Part shown: one piece after another, positions 14,366-26,500 of the stretch
Numbering within the stretch: position 1 is the stretch's first letter
How the letters are laid out: each line of letters starts with the position of its first letter
Assembly: GCA_018398765.1 (NCBI GenBank)
Contig: JAHBMJ010005750.1
Span: forward strand, 1 to 50,000
Length of the DNA: 50,000 nucleotides
Source: Chromera velia
Lineage: Eukaryota; Sar; Chromeraceae
Direction: 5' to 3'
Program-made: the position numbers and the translations under genes
The notes under the pieces: model-generated
Told to the model about the DNA's origin: nothing
The model's input: only the letters and a program-made list of their open reading frames with translations
Database searches by the model: none

Positions 14366-15409
14366 CTACCGAGTAGAAGTTTTCCATAGTCGAGGATCCT
14401 CCTGTTCTCCGCCCGTCAGAGCTAGGAGGATGGTTCCTTTCTGATCGAACCGAGGCCCCCCCCAGAGCTGGATGTTGTCCGGGACTGTCTGCAGATGTTC
14501 CGGGTGAACTTGCAGAACGGTAAAACGTTCCCCTTGAACGTTTTTCTTTTTGTGCCTGTGAAGGACCGCGACAACATCATGCGTGAGCGGATCCAAGAAC
14601 TGCACAATAACTCTATACAACTCCGTTCCCAGGGAGGGCATGCACACCACCACCCCCACTCTCCATCCAGGAGGCGCTCTTCGAAAGGTCAGGGTGAAAG
14701 GGATACCCCCCACCGTTCTGCGAAACACACAGGAATACCCCCAACATTCTCCCATCGCCACGAGGTGAATCACCGCAAGGGGAAAACGGTGGTTTGGGTC
14801 CAACATGAGGAGGGCCACTCCCTCCCGATTGCTGTGAATGCAGCGCTCGACCAGAGCCTGCAGACCCTTACCCACATACGGTGGTCCCTGATGGTACTCG
14901 ATGGGGTGTAGTCCGGGGGACCCGTCCCCCCGGAGCCATGTCGACTGAAAAGAGGCACCCGCTCCCGCTTTCTCTCTGTCCATGCACACTAGGTACGGAC
15001 GCCCTAGCTAGCGAGCAAAGTAATGCGCGCAGTCGATGAGGGAAGCCTCATCTTTCTCTTTTGCTGGGTGAGCCAGAGAGAACCCGGTTCCTGGCTCGTA
15101 GAAAACCACCATCATCCCGAAGCCCCCTATCTCCGCCTTCGCAAAAAGGTCCTTGAAGAACCAGATGTTGACGATCCAGACCGTTCTCTTGATCGGCTTC
15201 CAATCGGTAAACAACTTCTTACTCCTCTTGTGAATCCTCGGAGTGATCGCATTCTTCAGTTGACAGAGGGGGCTTGCAGAAATCCACCTTCTGTAGTCCT
15301 CATCAATCTTAATACCTTCTGCCACGAGAGTCTCCTTGAGATCATCGAGGTTCTGGTATCCGTAGCGCGCATAGAGCGCCATCGCCTCGCGCTTCTGGTT
15401 AAGCGACAC
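14366..15409 (-). pseudogene. Integrase segment of the Copia-type element (fossil)
   Basis: The 5' part resembles the pre-integrase zinc region and the start of the catalytic core: LYARYGYQNLDDLK (compare LWHRRLGHxxxxxLK), then FFKDLFAKAEIGGFGMMVVF with the first acidic residue (compare HSDLWGPxxxxGxxYFVxF). The 3' part has YVGKGLQALVERCIHSNREG, placed like the Glu helix of the core (compare NGVAERKNRTL). These likenesses are by eye and weaker than for the RT part. Confidence 0.55.
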
Positions 15410-15451
15410 GGCCGAGAAGGCAGCCAGGTGTATCCGTTCGTACCCATAGTT

Positions 15452-16874
15452 CTATGGTTTGAAGTGGGTAGCGCCCCCACTGTCAAACTTTCTCACCGAG
15501 AGAAAGGGACCTTGCTGACAGTGGTCGGTGTCCGCCAGCTCAGAAGCAGTCCATCCACCCATGACCCAATACGTGATTGGGTAGGCAGCCACTAGGACCT
15601 CAATACCATCGGGTATGGCTCTGAAATCCTTCTTGGCCGACCTCTTCTTCTCCTCCTGAGGGAGAAGGTGTTTGGAAATCCTCTTGTAGGGATCCCTCTG
15701 CTGCTTTAACTGCCACGCTCTAGTGCCACACCTTATTCTGCCGGTCCCACACCTCCTGCAGCGACTGAAACCAATACCCGCAAGAACCACCTTGGGGACC
15801 CCCCCCAAGGAAGTGCTCAAACAACTCGTTCGGAGCGGCCTTGTAGTGCGGGCTACGGTCGTACACTGCGCGAAAGAGGTGGTTAAGGCCGTACCCGTCT
15901 GGCCTGTCCCCCCAGGGCTTGTGGATGATGCAGGCCTCCGGTGCCCCCACCTTAAAGGAGGTATCCATGACCTCAACATCTACCTACGGAATTCCCTGTT
16001 GCACCCCCTCCTGATACATCAGGTCCGTAGATAGCCTCACCCCGTATGAGATCTACCTCTCCTCCTTTGTTCTCTCCGCCCATACGCGGTAGGCGGGAAG
16101 AACATCCTTCGTCGCTGAACGAGGAACAAAGAGACCTGCACCAGGAGCATTACGAATCAGTACGTCAGGGAGGTTTGGCTGATCGACTATGTGGAGGAAG
16201 CAGGGGACGACAATATTCTTGGGAGCGCCGGAGGGGTCGTGTATCCCAAACCGGATGCCAAGAACCGCAGGACAGGAGAACACCGCTTCATCTCCCAGTC
16301 CTCGTGACTGGAGGGGCATCTCCAACCACACCTTCCACTCAATGAAATCTTGTCCTGTGACAAGATGCTCATAGTGCCAGTGCCTCGTATTCCTGGGAAG
16401 CCCCCCGTTTGGGGGCCTATCTCCCTCCTCCCCAATGCCCTCCATGAATAAACCCGTCTAGTCCAGGATATCCGGCCCCCGAAAGGCACGGATAAGACTC
16501 CTCACCTTCCTCCAAGAGATGAGGTTCCCGAACGTACAGGAGTCAATATGGATCTTGAGGACCCTGTACTCGACGAGCTCAGGGGTTTGGGATCTCGCAT
16601 TTCCCGAAACCTTGAAGACCTCGAACTTTTCTGGAAACTCAGCCCGACGCCGGGTCTTGTTCAGGTCATTCATCAGTTCACTCTCGTACTGGGAGACCGT
16701 GTAGACAGCAGACTTTGAACCAGAGGGCACCGCACCCATGGTGGTCTCGTCCTCCAGTCCCCGTGTATGAGAGATGATCTTAAGGAGATGGGGGTCGTGC
16801 TCCTCCATCATGTTCCTGATGCGCTGGACTCCTCCCGCAGTGAACTCAGACTGGAAGGCTTGCATGACTGTCAT
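15452..16874 (-). pseudogene. Gag-integrase interval of the Copia-type element (fossil)
   Basis: Minus-strand coding remains between gag and integrase, where Copia elements carry their aspartic protease. No protease signature can be assigned with confidence. The segments include Lys/Glu-rich helical stretches and a Trp/Tyr-rich stretch. Confidence 0.4.
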
Positions 16875-16913
16875 GCAAATCTCTAAGCCCGCCGGGAAGA
16901 TAGCCCACCCTAT

Positions 16914-19900
16914 TTATTCCAAGCCTATCCGTTCAGGCTCATCGGATAAAAGCGTTTGCCAGGCTCCACGAACTCCTTCTCTCCATACATCGACCCCTGT
17001 GTGAGTCCTAACAGGATCCCAAACAGACAGGCGCTCTATAGCCCCATCATGCCATACAGAGAAAGTCGTTGTATCATAGTCGGATGAGTACTTGGCTCCA
17101 GGCCCGTAGCACAAAGGGAGGCCAAGCTGGTCTGCAAAGCGGACCTTACCGATAGACCCTTCCCCATGAGGGATCTTCTCTTCACCCTTGAACGAGTGGT
17201 TAGTCAGGTTGAGCGAGTCTTCCTTCCCATGTGAGACGCCACCCGTCACTACGACAACATCATCGTCATCCTGACCCCCAGGATTGACATTCTGCGAGGA
17301 CACAGGAGGGACACTACCCCCCCACTGCGCCTGTCCGGAGTCTGAGTTCTTCTTCTCGGAGTTCTCGTTATTGAACCTGCCGGGAAAAATGGTGTACCCA
17401 CCACGGCCACGACCCCCACCGCCTCCTTTCCCCCCTGAGCCGCCTCTACGACCAGGATAGGGAGACCCTCGACGGTCTCCGGAGCCACCTCCATGGCCTC
17501 CTCCTCCCGGAGGACCTTTAGGACGGCCCCCGGAGCCGCCTCTGTCCTGCTCGGTCTTGTCCATCTGCTTCATCATCCATCGCTTCTTCACGTTCTCGTC
17601 AGGGCAGTTCTTGGGAGCATGGCCCATCGTTTTACACGCTGGGCAGCCGTCCTTCTTCCGAATCCAAGGACAGGCCCCATGGCCCCCCCACTCTGCATAT
17701 CCGTCCAGACGGTTGCATCTCAGGCACTGCCCATCGCAGTACCCGTGGGGAAAGCTCTTCCTGCTGGAATGATCCCAATACGCCTTGTCCCACAAAGACC
17801 CAAACTCTCCATCCCACTGACGGTCACCGGGTTTGATGGGAGTTTCTCCAGGACCCGCCATCGTCCCGATAAACGTATCCGATCCGGTCCTGTCCCGGTG
17901 TCGGACACCATATCGATCGAGAACGGGGTTCCTGTTGGGGCCCCTGGGGTTGACAACGGCCTGAGTGGGAGGATGGTCCTTTCCTTCCACCCCCTTATCA
18001 TTGTATCGACTGGAGGGAGCAGAGGAATTGGACCCAGGAGAGCACTCCCGATTGGAGCTCCCCCCGCCATCTCCCTTTCCGAAACCCCCGCCAGCACCGC
18101 CCTGCCTACCGCGATCGGAGTTGCCCCTGCCCTTCCCACCAGAGTCAGAGGTCTTTCCTCCAGAGGGATTCCCTCCCTTAAAGTTTGTCTTGGAAGGGGA
18201 CTTCCTCTGCGGGACTTCTCTAAGCCCTGCGAACGCCACGAAAGGAACTTTCGGAATGATACCCCCCCGCGACGTACCCCCCGAGTCCTTCATACCGAAG
18301 GTTGCCGCCTTCTGTACCCACTCTCTCTTCAAGTCCTCGACGAGAGCTCCTTTGACTAGGCCCCGGTCCCAGGCATCCCCCAGAGACTTGTTAAAGGTCT
18401 CCGCCTGGGCAGCGATGGCATGGATCTCCTTCGTGATCTCCACTTCGCTGGTGAAGTCCACTGGGGTCTGTCTCTCCTGCCACCTCATTATGAGGTCGTT
18501 TGGCAGGTGCGCCGTCAGGAGCCCAAGCCTGTACTTCATCCCAAACTCATGGACGATGTTCTTCTCAACCAGATGGTTCAGGAGACGCTTGTGATATATC
18601 AGCAGCTCTGTATGGGTCCCGAACCTACAGGACTGACAGGCAATCCTCTCGTACTCCAGGACGAGAGCAGAGGTCGAGTACTGGATCGTCTTGGAAAAGG
18701 GCTCGAAGATCATCGCCACGACCTTATCGCACATCTCCACAAAGGTCCTCGGGACCGATATCAAGATCTCCTCCAGCGTATAAACGATGAGGGGATCCTC
18801 AGGGTCACACTTCGGCCTGCCCCAAATTCCACTCGACTCCCTAACTCCCAGGAAAGAGAAGATGTCAGGAGCCCCCAGAGCTCCGACATCACCAGTATAC
18901 ACCCCCCCACCTACAGACACCGTCGCAGGTTCAGGGAGAGACACTGCAGGATACACTCCCCCACCTGTAGGGGGAGTCATCAGGAATACCGAAGGCAGGC
19001 GGCCTTTAGCAGCACCCTCAGGGACACCCTTGGCCTAGGGAGGAGGAGAGAGCGTGTCTATCTCCTTGTGGAGTTTCTCGGCCTGCTCGTTAAGAGCAAA
19101 CACGTCTGATGCCAACTGGTTGATATGATCTTGCAGGGTCGCTACCAGTATATCCCTGTTAGCTTTCCCAGCGTCGAAGACCTCTTTCTTCTCAGCCCAG
19201 GATGCCAGCTCTGTTGCATACTCCTCCTTCCCTTTGGACCCCTCAGGGTAGCTGTCCTTCTTAGGCATGCTGCTCATCATATCATTCTCTTCCTTCTGGA
19301 TCTCCAGAATTCGGAGCTTGTCAGTACCTCGTTTGGCGTCCAGACCCGATATCTGCGCCATGAGGTCCTCGTACTGCTTCCTTTTCTTCTCCGCCAGGGT
19401 GGGGTCAGGTCGTACACCAACCACCTGCATCCCCCCACTAGAACTGCTACTGCTACTGCTACTGCTGACCCGTTCAACAGAGGCCGGACGCTGCTCACTG
19501 GATACGGGGACGGCCATCTGATGGGAGGTGTCTGGTATCGCTTCCGTCTCCTCCTCCGTCTTCACCTTCGTCTCTGTTAGAGCTCCTCCATGGAGCTCCC
19601 CACCTAAAGAAAACATAACAGGGTGAGACAAGGAGAGGGAGGAGGGTTCCTTTAGAGTTTGCAGGCAGAGGATCTGCTCGTTCAGGGACTTCAATTGGGG
19701 ACCAGTGATTCTCTCCTTCTCTCGGCGTGAGAGAAGCTCCCTGATTTCCATGATCCTCGCCTTGTCTATTTTCAGGACGTCGATCCGCTGCAGATACCTC
19801 TTCATCCACTCCGCGTCGGGCGGAGAGACACAGTTCACAACGTGCCTGTAGAAAATTCGGAGCTGCTCAGAGACTTCTGAGCTGAGGTGGGGCACCCGTT

Positions 19901-20156
19901 CCACCACCTTCTCCAGCACTTCCACCTTGGTTCTTGCGACGTAGTGCTTGACGTTGACCCCCACCTTATTCCTGTTGGTGAGGATGAGCCCACTACACCA
20001 CTTGTCTGAGTCACCGAGAATGATAACAGCATCTGCGTATTGCTATACCCACTCAATGATGTCCGCATCGTCTGTGAGGCCGAAAACGCCCACGGTCTTC
20101 GCCTCCATACCCTTGATCGCGACGCACCCGTGGGGAGCGTCCTTCTTGGGACCCAT
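16914..20156 (-). pseudogene. Gag region of the Copia-type element (fossil)
   Basis: Starts near an ATG at 20156, just inside the 5' LTR and primer-binding site. Parts in order: an N-terminal alpha-helical, coiled-coil-like region with a poly-Ser stretch (about 19035-19964); a capsid-like helical region (about 18300-18900); a long Gly/Ser/Arg/Asn-rich linker; and a zinc knuckle of the form CX2CX4HX4C (CPACKTMGHAPKNC, about 17606-17647). An additional Cys cluster (CDGQCLRC) precedes the knuckle, and a second Gly-rich region follows it. Typical nucleic-acid-binding gag layout, here unusually long. Confidence 0.7.
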
Positions 20157-20225
20157 GGTATATCACCTGCAGTAGGGAATTGGGGAAACAATAAGGGGAA
20201 TGTTGTCGGAATAACAACGGGAGAC

Positions 20226-20244
20226 TCCCTCAGTGATGGCGCCA
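20226..20244 (-). other. Primer-binding site of the Copia-type element
   Basis: Immediately downstream of the 5' LTR on the coding strand the sequence reads TGGCGCCATCACTGAGGG. TGGCGCC can pair with a tRNA 3' end in GGCGCCA. Which tRNA cannot be told from the window. Confidence 0.6.
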
Positions 20245-20996
20245 GTGAAAAGTAGAGTCTCACCTCTCTCGAGATTCCTTCAATGGAATCCTATGGGCCC
20301 TCCCGTGTCGATCTTCTAGCCTGTCTAGAGGACTCCTCAAACTGCTATACTCCCGAATTCGTGGCCCTCTCCTATTAGAGGACCACAGCGGATACGTTGA
20401 CCTAACATACTCGTCTAGACCGATACAGATAGACAGAAATAAATATCTGATCAGTCTTTTTACTAGACAGAAAATCTATGAACCCCCACAGTCCACAGAA
20501 AGCTCCTGCTGGTGGCCTCGTACAATACTTAGAGCACAAGAGAACCACTGTGACAGAGATACATAGAGTACAGTACAGTTCCTACACATGAAGCTCTGTC
20601 AATCCCTAGGTCAAGTCTCTCATTCAGACAGACGGTAACTGCCTTGCACGTCTGTCTGACTGTCTAGAAATTAATTTGACCGGAATTAATTCTGAAGCCT
20701 CCGATGACATAACCGTACCATGGGCCTAATTAAATCCCATATGAAGGCCTAGAGCACACACCACCACGGTGAGTGCCTCGGGTGTATTTCTTATGCCAAA
20801 GTGTATGCAGGCCATACCATAAAACTCACAACATGCACACCTCTGTCGCAGGTGCCCTGCTACCCCATATGGCCAGGCCGCCGCGTGCGCGTCGCTCCTT
20901 TCTCTGGCTTGGGGCAAAGGGACGAATGGAAAGGCCGGGACCGGAATTCACCCTCCGCGAATCCGACCAGGAACGGGACCGTCGTTTTCTTTCATA
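20244..20996 (-). repeat. 5' LTR of the Copia-type element
   Basis: Direct repeat of 5320-6069, 753 bp. By eye about 64 of ~745 aligned sites differ, most of them transitions, plus two small length differences. It is flanked on the right by the target duplication CTTTA (20997-21001). The outer end lies about 140 bp from the stop codon of the neighbouring gene. Confidence 0.95.
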
Positions 20997-21138
20997 CTTT
21001 AGCCTCTAGGTCTATATTTTCCTCGTCATTTTTTTTACTATTTCCCAGTATATTTTACATTATTTCATACGTTTTTTACTTAAAATTTTTATGTTTAAAT
21101 TTATAGTATTATATGTATGATTGAACTTGTTTGAACGG

Positions 21139-21471
21139 TTATAGAACACGCGCGTTGTCTTCTTCCAACACTTCAACCACTTTGAGAGGAACCTCTGCCC
21201 ACCCCCCCATAAAGCCCTTGTTGCCCGCTGGCATCGTCATCTTCTTTCTTCGAATCTTCTCAAAGTCGGAAATGTCTGCAACTCGACTAGCAACTCGAAG
21301 AATGTTTTTAAAACGAGACACATCATTGTCTTCAACCATCAGACCAAATGTTGCTGTTTCGCCACTGCGCTCAAATAGGGGGGCGCGAAGATACTTGACC
21401 ATCCAATCTTTGTGTTTCAGATCACGAGCGGCAGAACTGGTGAACCTCCTGCCTAAAGCACTAAAAATAGC
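21139..21471 (-). CDS. 3' exon of a possible mitochondrial ribosomal protein bS21m
   Basis: About 110 residues ending at TAA 21141-21139. The first part (FSALGRRFTSSAARDLKHK) is Arg/Ser/Ala-rich and amphipathic, like a mitochondrial presequence. It is followed by FGLMVEDNDVSRFKNILRVA and DFEKIRRKKMTMPAGNK. That layout, V-x-x-x-(D/N)N then a basic helix then E-x-x-RRKxxxxP, resembles bacterial and mitochondrial bS21. A stop lies in frame just upstream, so the exon is entered by splicing, perhaps after GTGCAG at 21477-21472 or after TTTAG slightly downstream. The first exon was not found. The assignment is by pattern only; an unrelated small organellar protein is possible. The LTR element sits in its immediate 3' flank. 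Confidence 0.4.
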   Translation of the reverse strand, partial: AIFSALGRRFTSSAARDLKHKDWMVKYLRAPLFERSGETATFGLMVEDNDVSRFKNILRVASRVADISDFEKIRRKKMTMPAGNKGFMGGWAEVPLKVVEVLEEDNARVL

Positions 21472-21477
21472 CTGCAC

Positions 21478-22662
21478 TTACGCTAATTCATAACACTCTA
21501 CCTCCCCTTTCTCTCCTTTCAATTTATGTAATGTGTGTAACCATACCTACGCTTTTTCTTTTATGACGATGTAGGAATATGTCAATATGCTAGGTAAACA
21601 AACCAACATTGCATGTCATACCGCGTGGTTGGCCAGAGCCTAAGTGGTGGCTCATCGGCTTTAACCACCCCAATTCAATTCAATTCATATCATTCAAAAC
21701 TTTGAATCAAAAGATGTATGAACAGAGTTCAACAGACGAATTAAAATTTGAAACTATAATGAAAAACATTTCCCTAGACATTCCCTTATATGCACTAGTT
21801 CTAAACTTCTAGCTTACATTCTTTTTTAATTAAACGCTAGATTAAACGACTTCATAGGAGATGTTTGGCGATTGTTAATTTACATGAACAGCTAGGCAAG
21901 CAGCAAGGGCACATCGAGTCTATATATATGATGATCGAGACACTGCCCGCACGGCGAGCTTGGAGAGGGACGTCAAGGAAGATCGAGACATCAGGGCGCG
22001 CAAGGGCATGCAAATGACGGAGCCAACAATTAAGCGAATTAATTAAGACGATTTTACTTACACCACTCCTGTGCATGCTCCCGCGCCTGTTTGCCCGTCT
22101 GTGAACAAATGCCGATACCTGTACAACCATACAGCCCGCAGCCCGGTGCTCTCTCCCTCCTTTTCTTCTTCCACTGCGTGCATGGCACACTGTGCATGCC
22201 GCACACATACATGCATGCAGTACATTCTTCTGTCACGAGAATTGAAGAATGCATGGGTGCATTGACCCCCTTGTTGTTCCGATGGAAGCATAAAGCCGAG
22301 CAGAAAAAAAGAGGCAGACGAGGATGGGCGGGACTGCCACAGAAGATTTAGGGGGTGCCGACTCCCGAAAGGACCGCATGAATAAAGAGAGCCGCCTTGA
22401 CACAAAAGAGGCAACAAACAAACACACGTACAGGGACAGGTAGGGAAAGCTAGGCCGTTCGCATCAGCTCATCATGAGATTCACCAAAGAAGCAGGAATG
22501 CAGCTGGATCCATCGATCGATCGATTCTCCTGGAAGGACGGAAGGAAGGAAGAAAGGACTGCCCCCCCATCTGTCTACGACCTCATCACTGCCCGGATCG
22601 TGAGTCTCCCCCCCTCGCTTATCTATCCATACATGCCCAAAGAAATTTGAAGTGCTGCCACA

Positions 22663-22732
<70 letters not shown>

Positions 22733-22754
22733 AAGAAAGAAAGAAAGAAAGAAA

Positions 22755-22792
<38 letters not shown>

Positions 22793-22793
22793 A

Positions 22794-22835
<42 letters not shown>

Positions 22836-23572
22836 AAGAAAGAGAGCGCTTGGGAGGAACAGAAAAAGATGTGTCGCTCAATCGAAAAGACAGACACAGT
22901 TCAAGAAAGCAAGAAAGAATGCCCGTCGAGGGGACACAAATGCCGGGAGGGAAGATGTTTTCGTGCGTTTTGAGTTCGAGAGGGAAAGAGAAAAGGTAAA
23001 CACAGCCAAGAATTGGTGCTAATTAAGAAGGAAGAGTACGCTCTCTATTTTCCTTTCTCCGACTCACCCTGACTGTATGTATTTGTATGGAGAGGAAGAA
23101 AGAAAAAACGAAACAAAAAAATGGAATTCTATGACCTGCTTCCCACAGGCCTACATGTTTCTTTCTTGCCTTATGACCTCTCGATCTGTCTTGTGTCCTT
23201 CTCTTCTGCTCTCTCTTTTCCTTTTTGCTATGCTTCCACACACCCATCCATCCACTTCCACTTAATTGCGTGCCAGATTAAATACATTGGATGAAACCGA
23301 TTCGAATCACCATCTATTGCACGTAAGTAAGTCTGACAAAAAGGAAACGGACAAAAAAGGAAACAAGCAAGGGCAGAAAAAGGTCACAAGCGAAGAAATG
23401 AAGTCGGAAGGAAGTAGGTCATTTCTCCCTCTATCCTCGCAACATTTTGTTTTTCTTTCGTCCACTGTTGCCTCCTTACCAGAGACACAGCTAGAAAGAG
23501 AGAACTGGGCTGCCTGCCTGCACGTTGGGGGGATCGAACAGAGAGAGAGAGAGTGAGAGGGATCACGCTCGA
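21478..23572. other. Intergenic or intronic stretch with microsatellites
   Basis: About 2.1 kb. AT-rich to 21880, then mixed sequence with many TGCATG and GATCGATC words, then the large compound microsatellite at 22664-22860, then purine-rich DNA. The upstream exon of the bS21m-like gene may lie in the first few hundred bases. No coding region can be supported. Confidence 0.5.
22664..22860. repeat. Compound CA / GA / GAAA microsatellite
   Basis: A CA tract (about 22664-22696) passes into a GA tract (to about 22728) and then a GAAA tetranucleotide array with a few interruptions (to about 22845). On the minus strand it reads TTTC, TC, TG. Confidence 0.9.
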
Positions 23573-26500
23573 TCAGGGACGGTGCCCATCGAGCGCTGCT
23601 AGCAGAGCGCTTTGTGCCTCCAGTGTGTGGGGGAATCGGGGGATGTGCTTAGAAACCGGTTTCTTCAAGATATTCTTCCGAGGATTGTGGCTGCCTGAAA
23701 TGCCCCCCCCCCTGGAATGCTTGTGGCGCCTCTCTGTGTCAACGCGCCCCCCCTCACTTGGCTGTACATCGGGGTGGGCGTGCTCGGTTGGGAGACTGAC
23801 AGCAGGGGGAGCGGCGTGGGCCCTAAGGGAAAGGGAGAAAGCGAGGGAAGGAGGATGAGAAAATGAAACCGACGAGGCAGGTCTGGTCATGGGAACAGGA
23901 TCTTGACTGTGAACTGTCTGCTCTCTTTGCACATGAGCATCAGTATGAACCCTCCCCACCGGAGCTTTCTGTTTCTGCCGAAGAGAGGCATGCGGGGAGC
24001 TTTTTTGAAGCCCGACCTCGTTCTCTTTCATGGGACAGCCTGAAGAAGCTGTGCGGGGCCGAGAGCCGGGCTCACAAGGAGCCTCCCTCTGTCTCTGTCC
24101 CGTTTTCTCACCAACATCTCCGCTCCCAACTACAGGAACAATTGGTTCCCCCTCACACGCACACCCTTTCCCCCCCTTTTGAACCGGCGAGGGTGCCAGC
24201 ACGACACCATCATCTTTCGCAGACACCCAGCACGTCTGGCTCTCTAGCTCCTTCTCCTTCTCTTCATCCAATGAACCCTCTCTCACAGACCCCCCAATCC
24301 CCTCCGATCCCTCTTCCCCCTCCCCCAGAATCTTTCGGGAGGCTGCCAACAATTGGAGAGCCCGTGCGAGTCCTGGGGCCTCTTTATGGGCCTCTAATTC
24401 TACCAACACGTTGTGGACTTCCCCAAGATCGTCGTCTGACTCTGATGAGGCCAGGGAATGTCTGACGAGGCCCCCGTTTTCATTTTCAGACATTCCGAGG
24501 CCTCTGTGCGCCTCTTGACCCCGACGCACGGGAGCAGGGAGTGGAGATGCAAAGCGTACTGCCCTTTTCATCCTTCCTTGCTTTCCCCCCCCTTCACACT
24601 CATCGATACCCGAAACGTCCGACTCAGCAGACGAGTGGAGGCCGGGAAAGGATTGAGAAATCGACACCTCTGATACAGCACGTTCACGAAGCATACCCCC
24701 ACAACCACCCGAGACCGGAGGCGCACGAAACGCCTCACGCTTGGGGTCTTTCAGTTCACGAAGCGCACCCCCACACTCTCTCTCTCCATCCCCCCGCCCA
24801 GGTCTGTTGAGGAACCGGCCCCTATTTTCCTTCTGCTCCTCTCTTTCTCTTTGAGAAGGGTCACACCGATATACGCCTTCCTGCTGCCTTCTTTTGGAGG
24901 CAGAGGCAGAGGCAGGCGCACGTGTGGTCGTGAGGGGCGCAGCGGTTATTGCGACACGGGGGCGATGTGTGGGGGTGGGAGGGGAGACGGGCCTGACCTC
25001 TGCCGATCTAAACGTGTCTGTCGACTGTCGAACAGACCCCTGCCGTTTCCCTCTCGGGGGATCGTTTGCTTTGCTTTTGGCAGGAAGGGTCGGCCGAAGG
25101 GAAACGGAGGGGGACATAGGGGGAAAATACGAGACGGCAGAAGAAGAGGAAGAGGTGGAAGGACGGAAGGCTTCGATGGGTGTGTTGATTAATTCCTTCA
25201 GACGAGATCGGAGGTTCAGAAAATAACTCAAATTTTCAGCTTCCTCCTTCTTCTCCCTCTCCCTCTCGCTGACTCTCCTCCCTCTTTCCGCGCCCAATTC
25301 CCTCCCTCTTTGTGGTTTTGAGGAACGGATAGGCATGCTCTCACTCACATACACAGACGGACCAGAGCCCCCTCTAAAGGGGCCTGCGAAGGAGGACGAA
25401 GACGACCCCCCTTCTCCCTCTCTCGCCTTCCCACGCAAACCTCTGAGGCTGCCCCCGCCATGACAGGAGGACGGAGGAGGCGGGGGGAGACACAGACGGC
25501 CTCTGCCCCCAGCCTCTTTGCTCCTCACAGAGACACCTCGAGAGAGGGGGAGAGAGCTGGGGCGGTGCTCATCTTGTTGAGATTCACGAACGTGCAAGGA
25601 ATCTGCAGACAGAACGGAAAGCAAGCCAAACCGGCGGGAAAGGGACAAGATAGGAAAGACTATGAACTACCGGCGAGGTTAGAGAGAGGCGAGGAGAAGA
25701 GAGATGGATGTCGCTTGACTGATGTACTCACTCCCCCACGGGTTCCTCCGGCGCCCAGCAGGGGGAGGGACGATGAGAGGTACATGGTAGAAGAGGGGGG
25801 GGGGCAACGAAGGACGAGGCAGCGGAAAAGAAAATGAACGAGGGAGGAGGCTTACCTTCTGCATGTTTCTTCGAAAGAAGAGCCGCACAAGAAGAAGAAG
25901 AAAGAGTAGTATCGAACGAAGAAAAATCGAATTGACAAGGAAAGAGCGACACCGATGCAGACAGCCAGAGAAACAGTCAAAGAAGGTACAAAGAAGACAT
26001 GATGCAGATCGACATGTCAGTCAGAAGAGCAATCCAGGAAAGCGATGCTGGCTCCCAACGGTGGAAGGAAGGAAGGAAGGAAGGAAGGAAGGAAACAAAG
26101 ACAGACAGACAGACAACTAGCTAGCCAGGTCCCCTCCCCAGAATGAATGAGCGTGTATCGGCTTTTGTATTCATTCACACAAAGCTGATTGTGTCTCACT
26201 CTCTCACCTGCACTCTCCAAAGAAGTCCTCACGCCCTTGCCAGACCGGTGCGGCCTCCCCTCTCTGCCCTGCACCGTCCTCCTTCCTCCTGTCATTCTCG
26301 GAGGGGGGAGGACTAGGTCGTCCTGGTCAGGTCCAGTGGTAGGAAGCGCAGGGTCAATGATTCCCTTGGAGTGGGGGCCTACTGAGGAGTGTGTGAGAGA
26401 GTAGGGAGTTACTGCGGTGGTCGTCTGTGTGGAGGAAGAGCTGCCGCCCCTCCCTCCTGTGGTTGTTGTTCTCTCTTTGCCGTTTGCCGTTTTGAGTTTC

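Larger units (their letters stand above)
5320..20996 (-). mobile_element. Old Copia-type (Ty1/copia) LTR retrotransposon, 15.7 kb, broken
   Basis: Coding parts lie on the minus strand. The two LTRs (5320-6069 and 20244-20996) are direct repeats of about 750 bp. The flanks 5315-5319 and 20997-21001 are both CTTTA, a perfect 5-bp target duplication. A primer-binding site follows the 5' LTR and a polypurine tract precedes the 3' LTR. Order on the minus strand is gag with a zinc knuckle, integrase, reverse transcriptase, RNase H; integrase before reverse transcriptase marks the Copia group. The element is long for that group, partly because about 3 kb between RNase H and the 3' LTR is non-coding. 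The reading frames are interrupted at roughly a dozen or more places. By hand count the LTRs differ at about 8-9% of sites, so insertion is old; no rate is known to date it. End positions may be off by one or two bases. Confidence 0.92.

Noticed and set aside
12534-17160. A shared PGAKY motif in the gag C-terminal part and the integrase-RT interval of the LTR element
   Set aside because: Only five residues match; too short to claim a duplicated domain.
17493-18359. Plus-strand open frame of 288 codons
   Set aside because: Antisense shadow of the gag region of the Copia-type element, which has the zinc knuckle in the minus-strand frame.
23863-24465. Plus-strand open frame of 200 codons
   Set aside because: It lies wholly opposite exon 3 of the minus-strand disordered-protein gene, whose exon phases are consistent.
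25850-25875. Micro-exon before the GTAAGC donor-like site
   Set aside because: Its length is not a multiple of three and would break the phase that joins exon 2 directly to exon 3.
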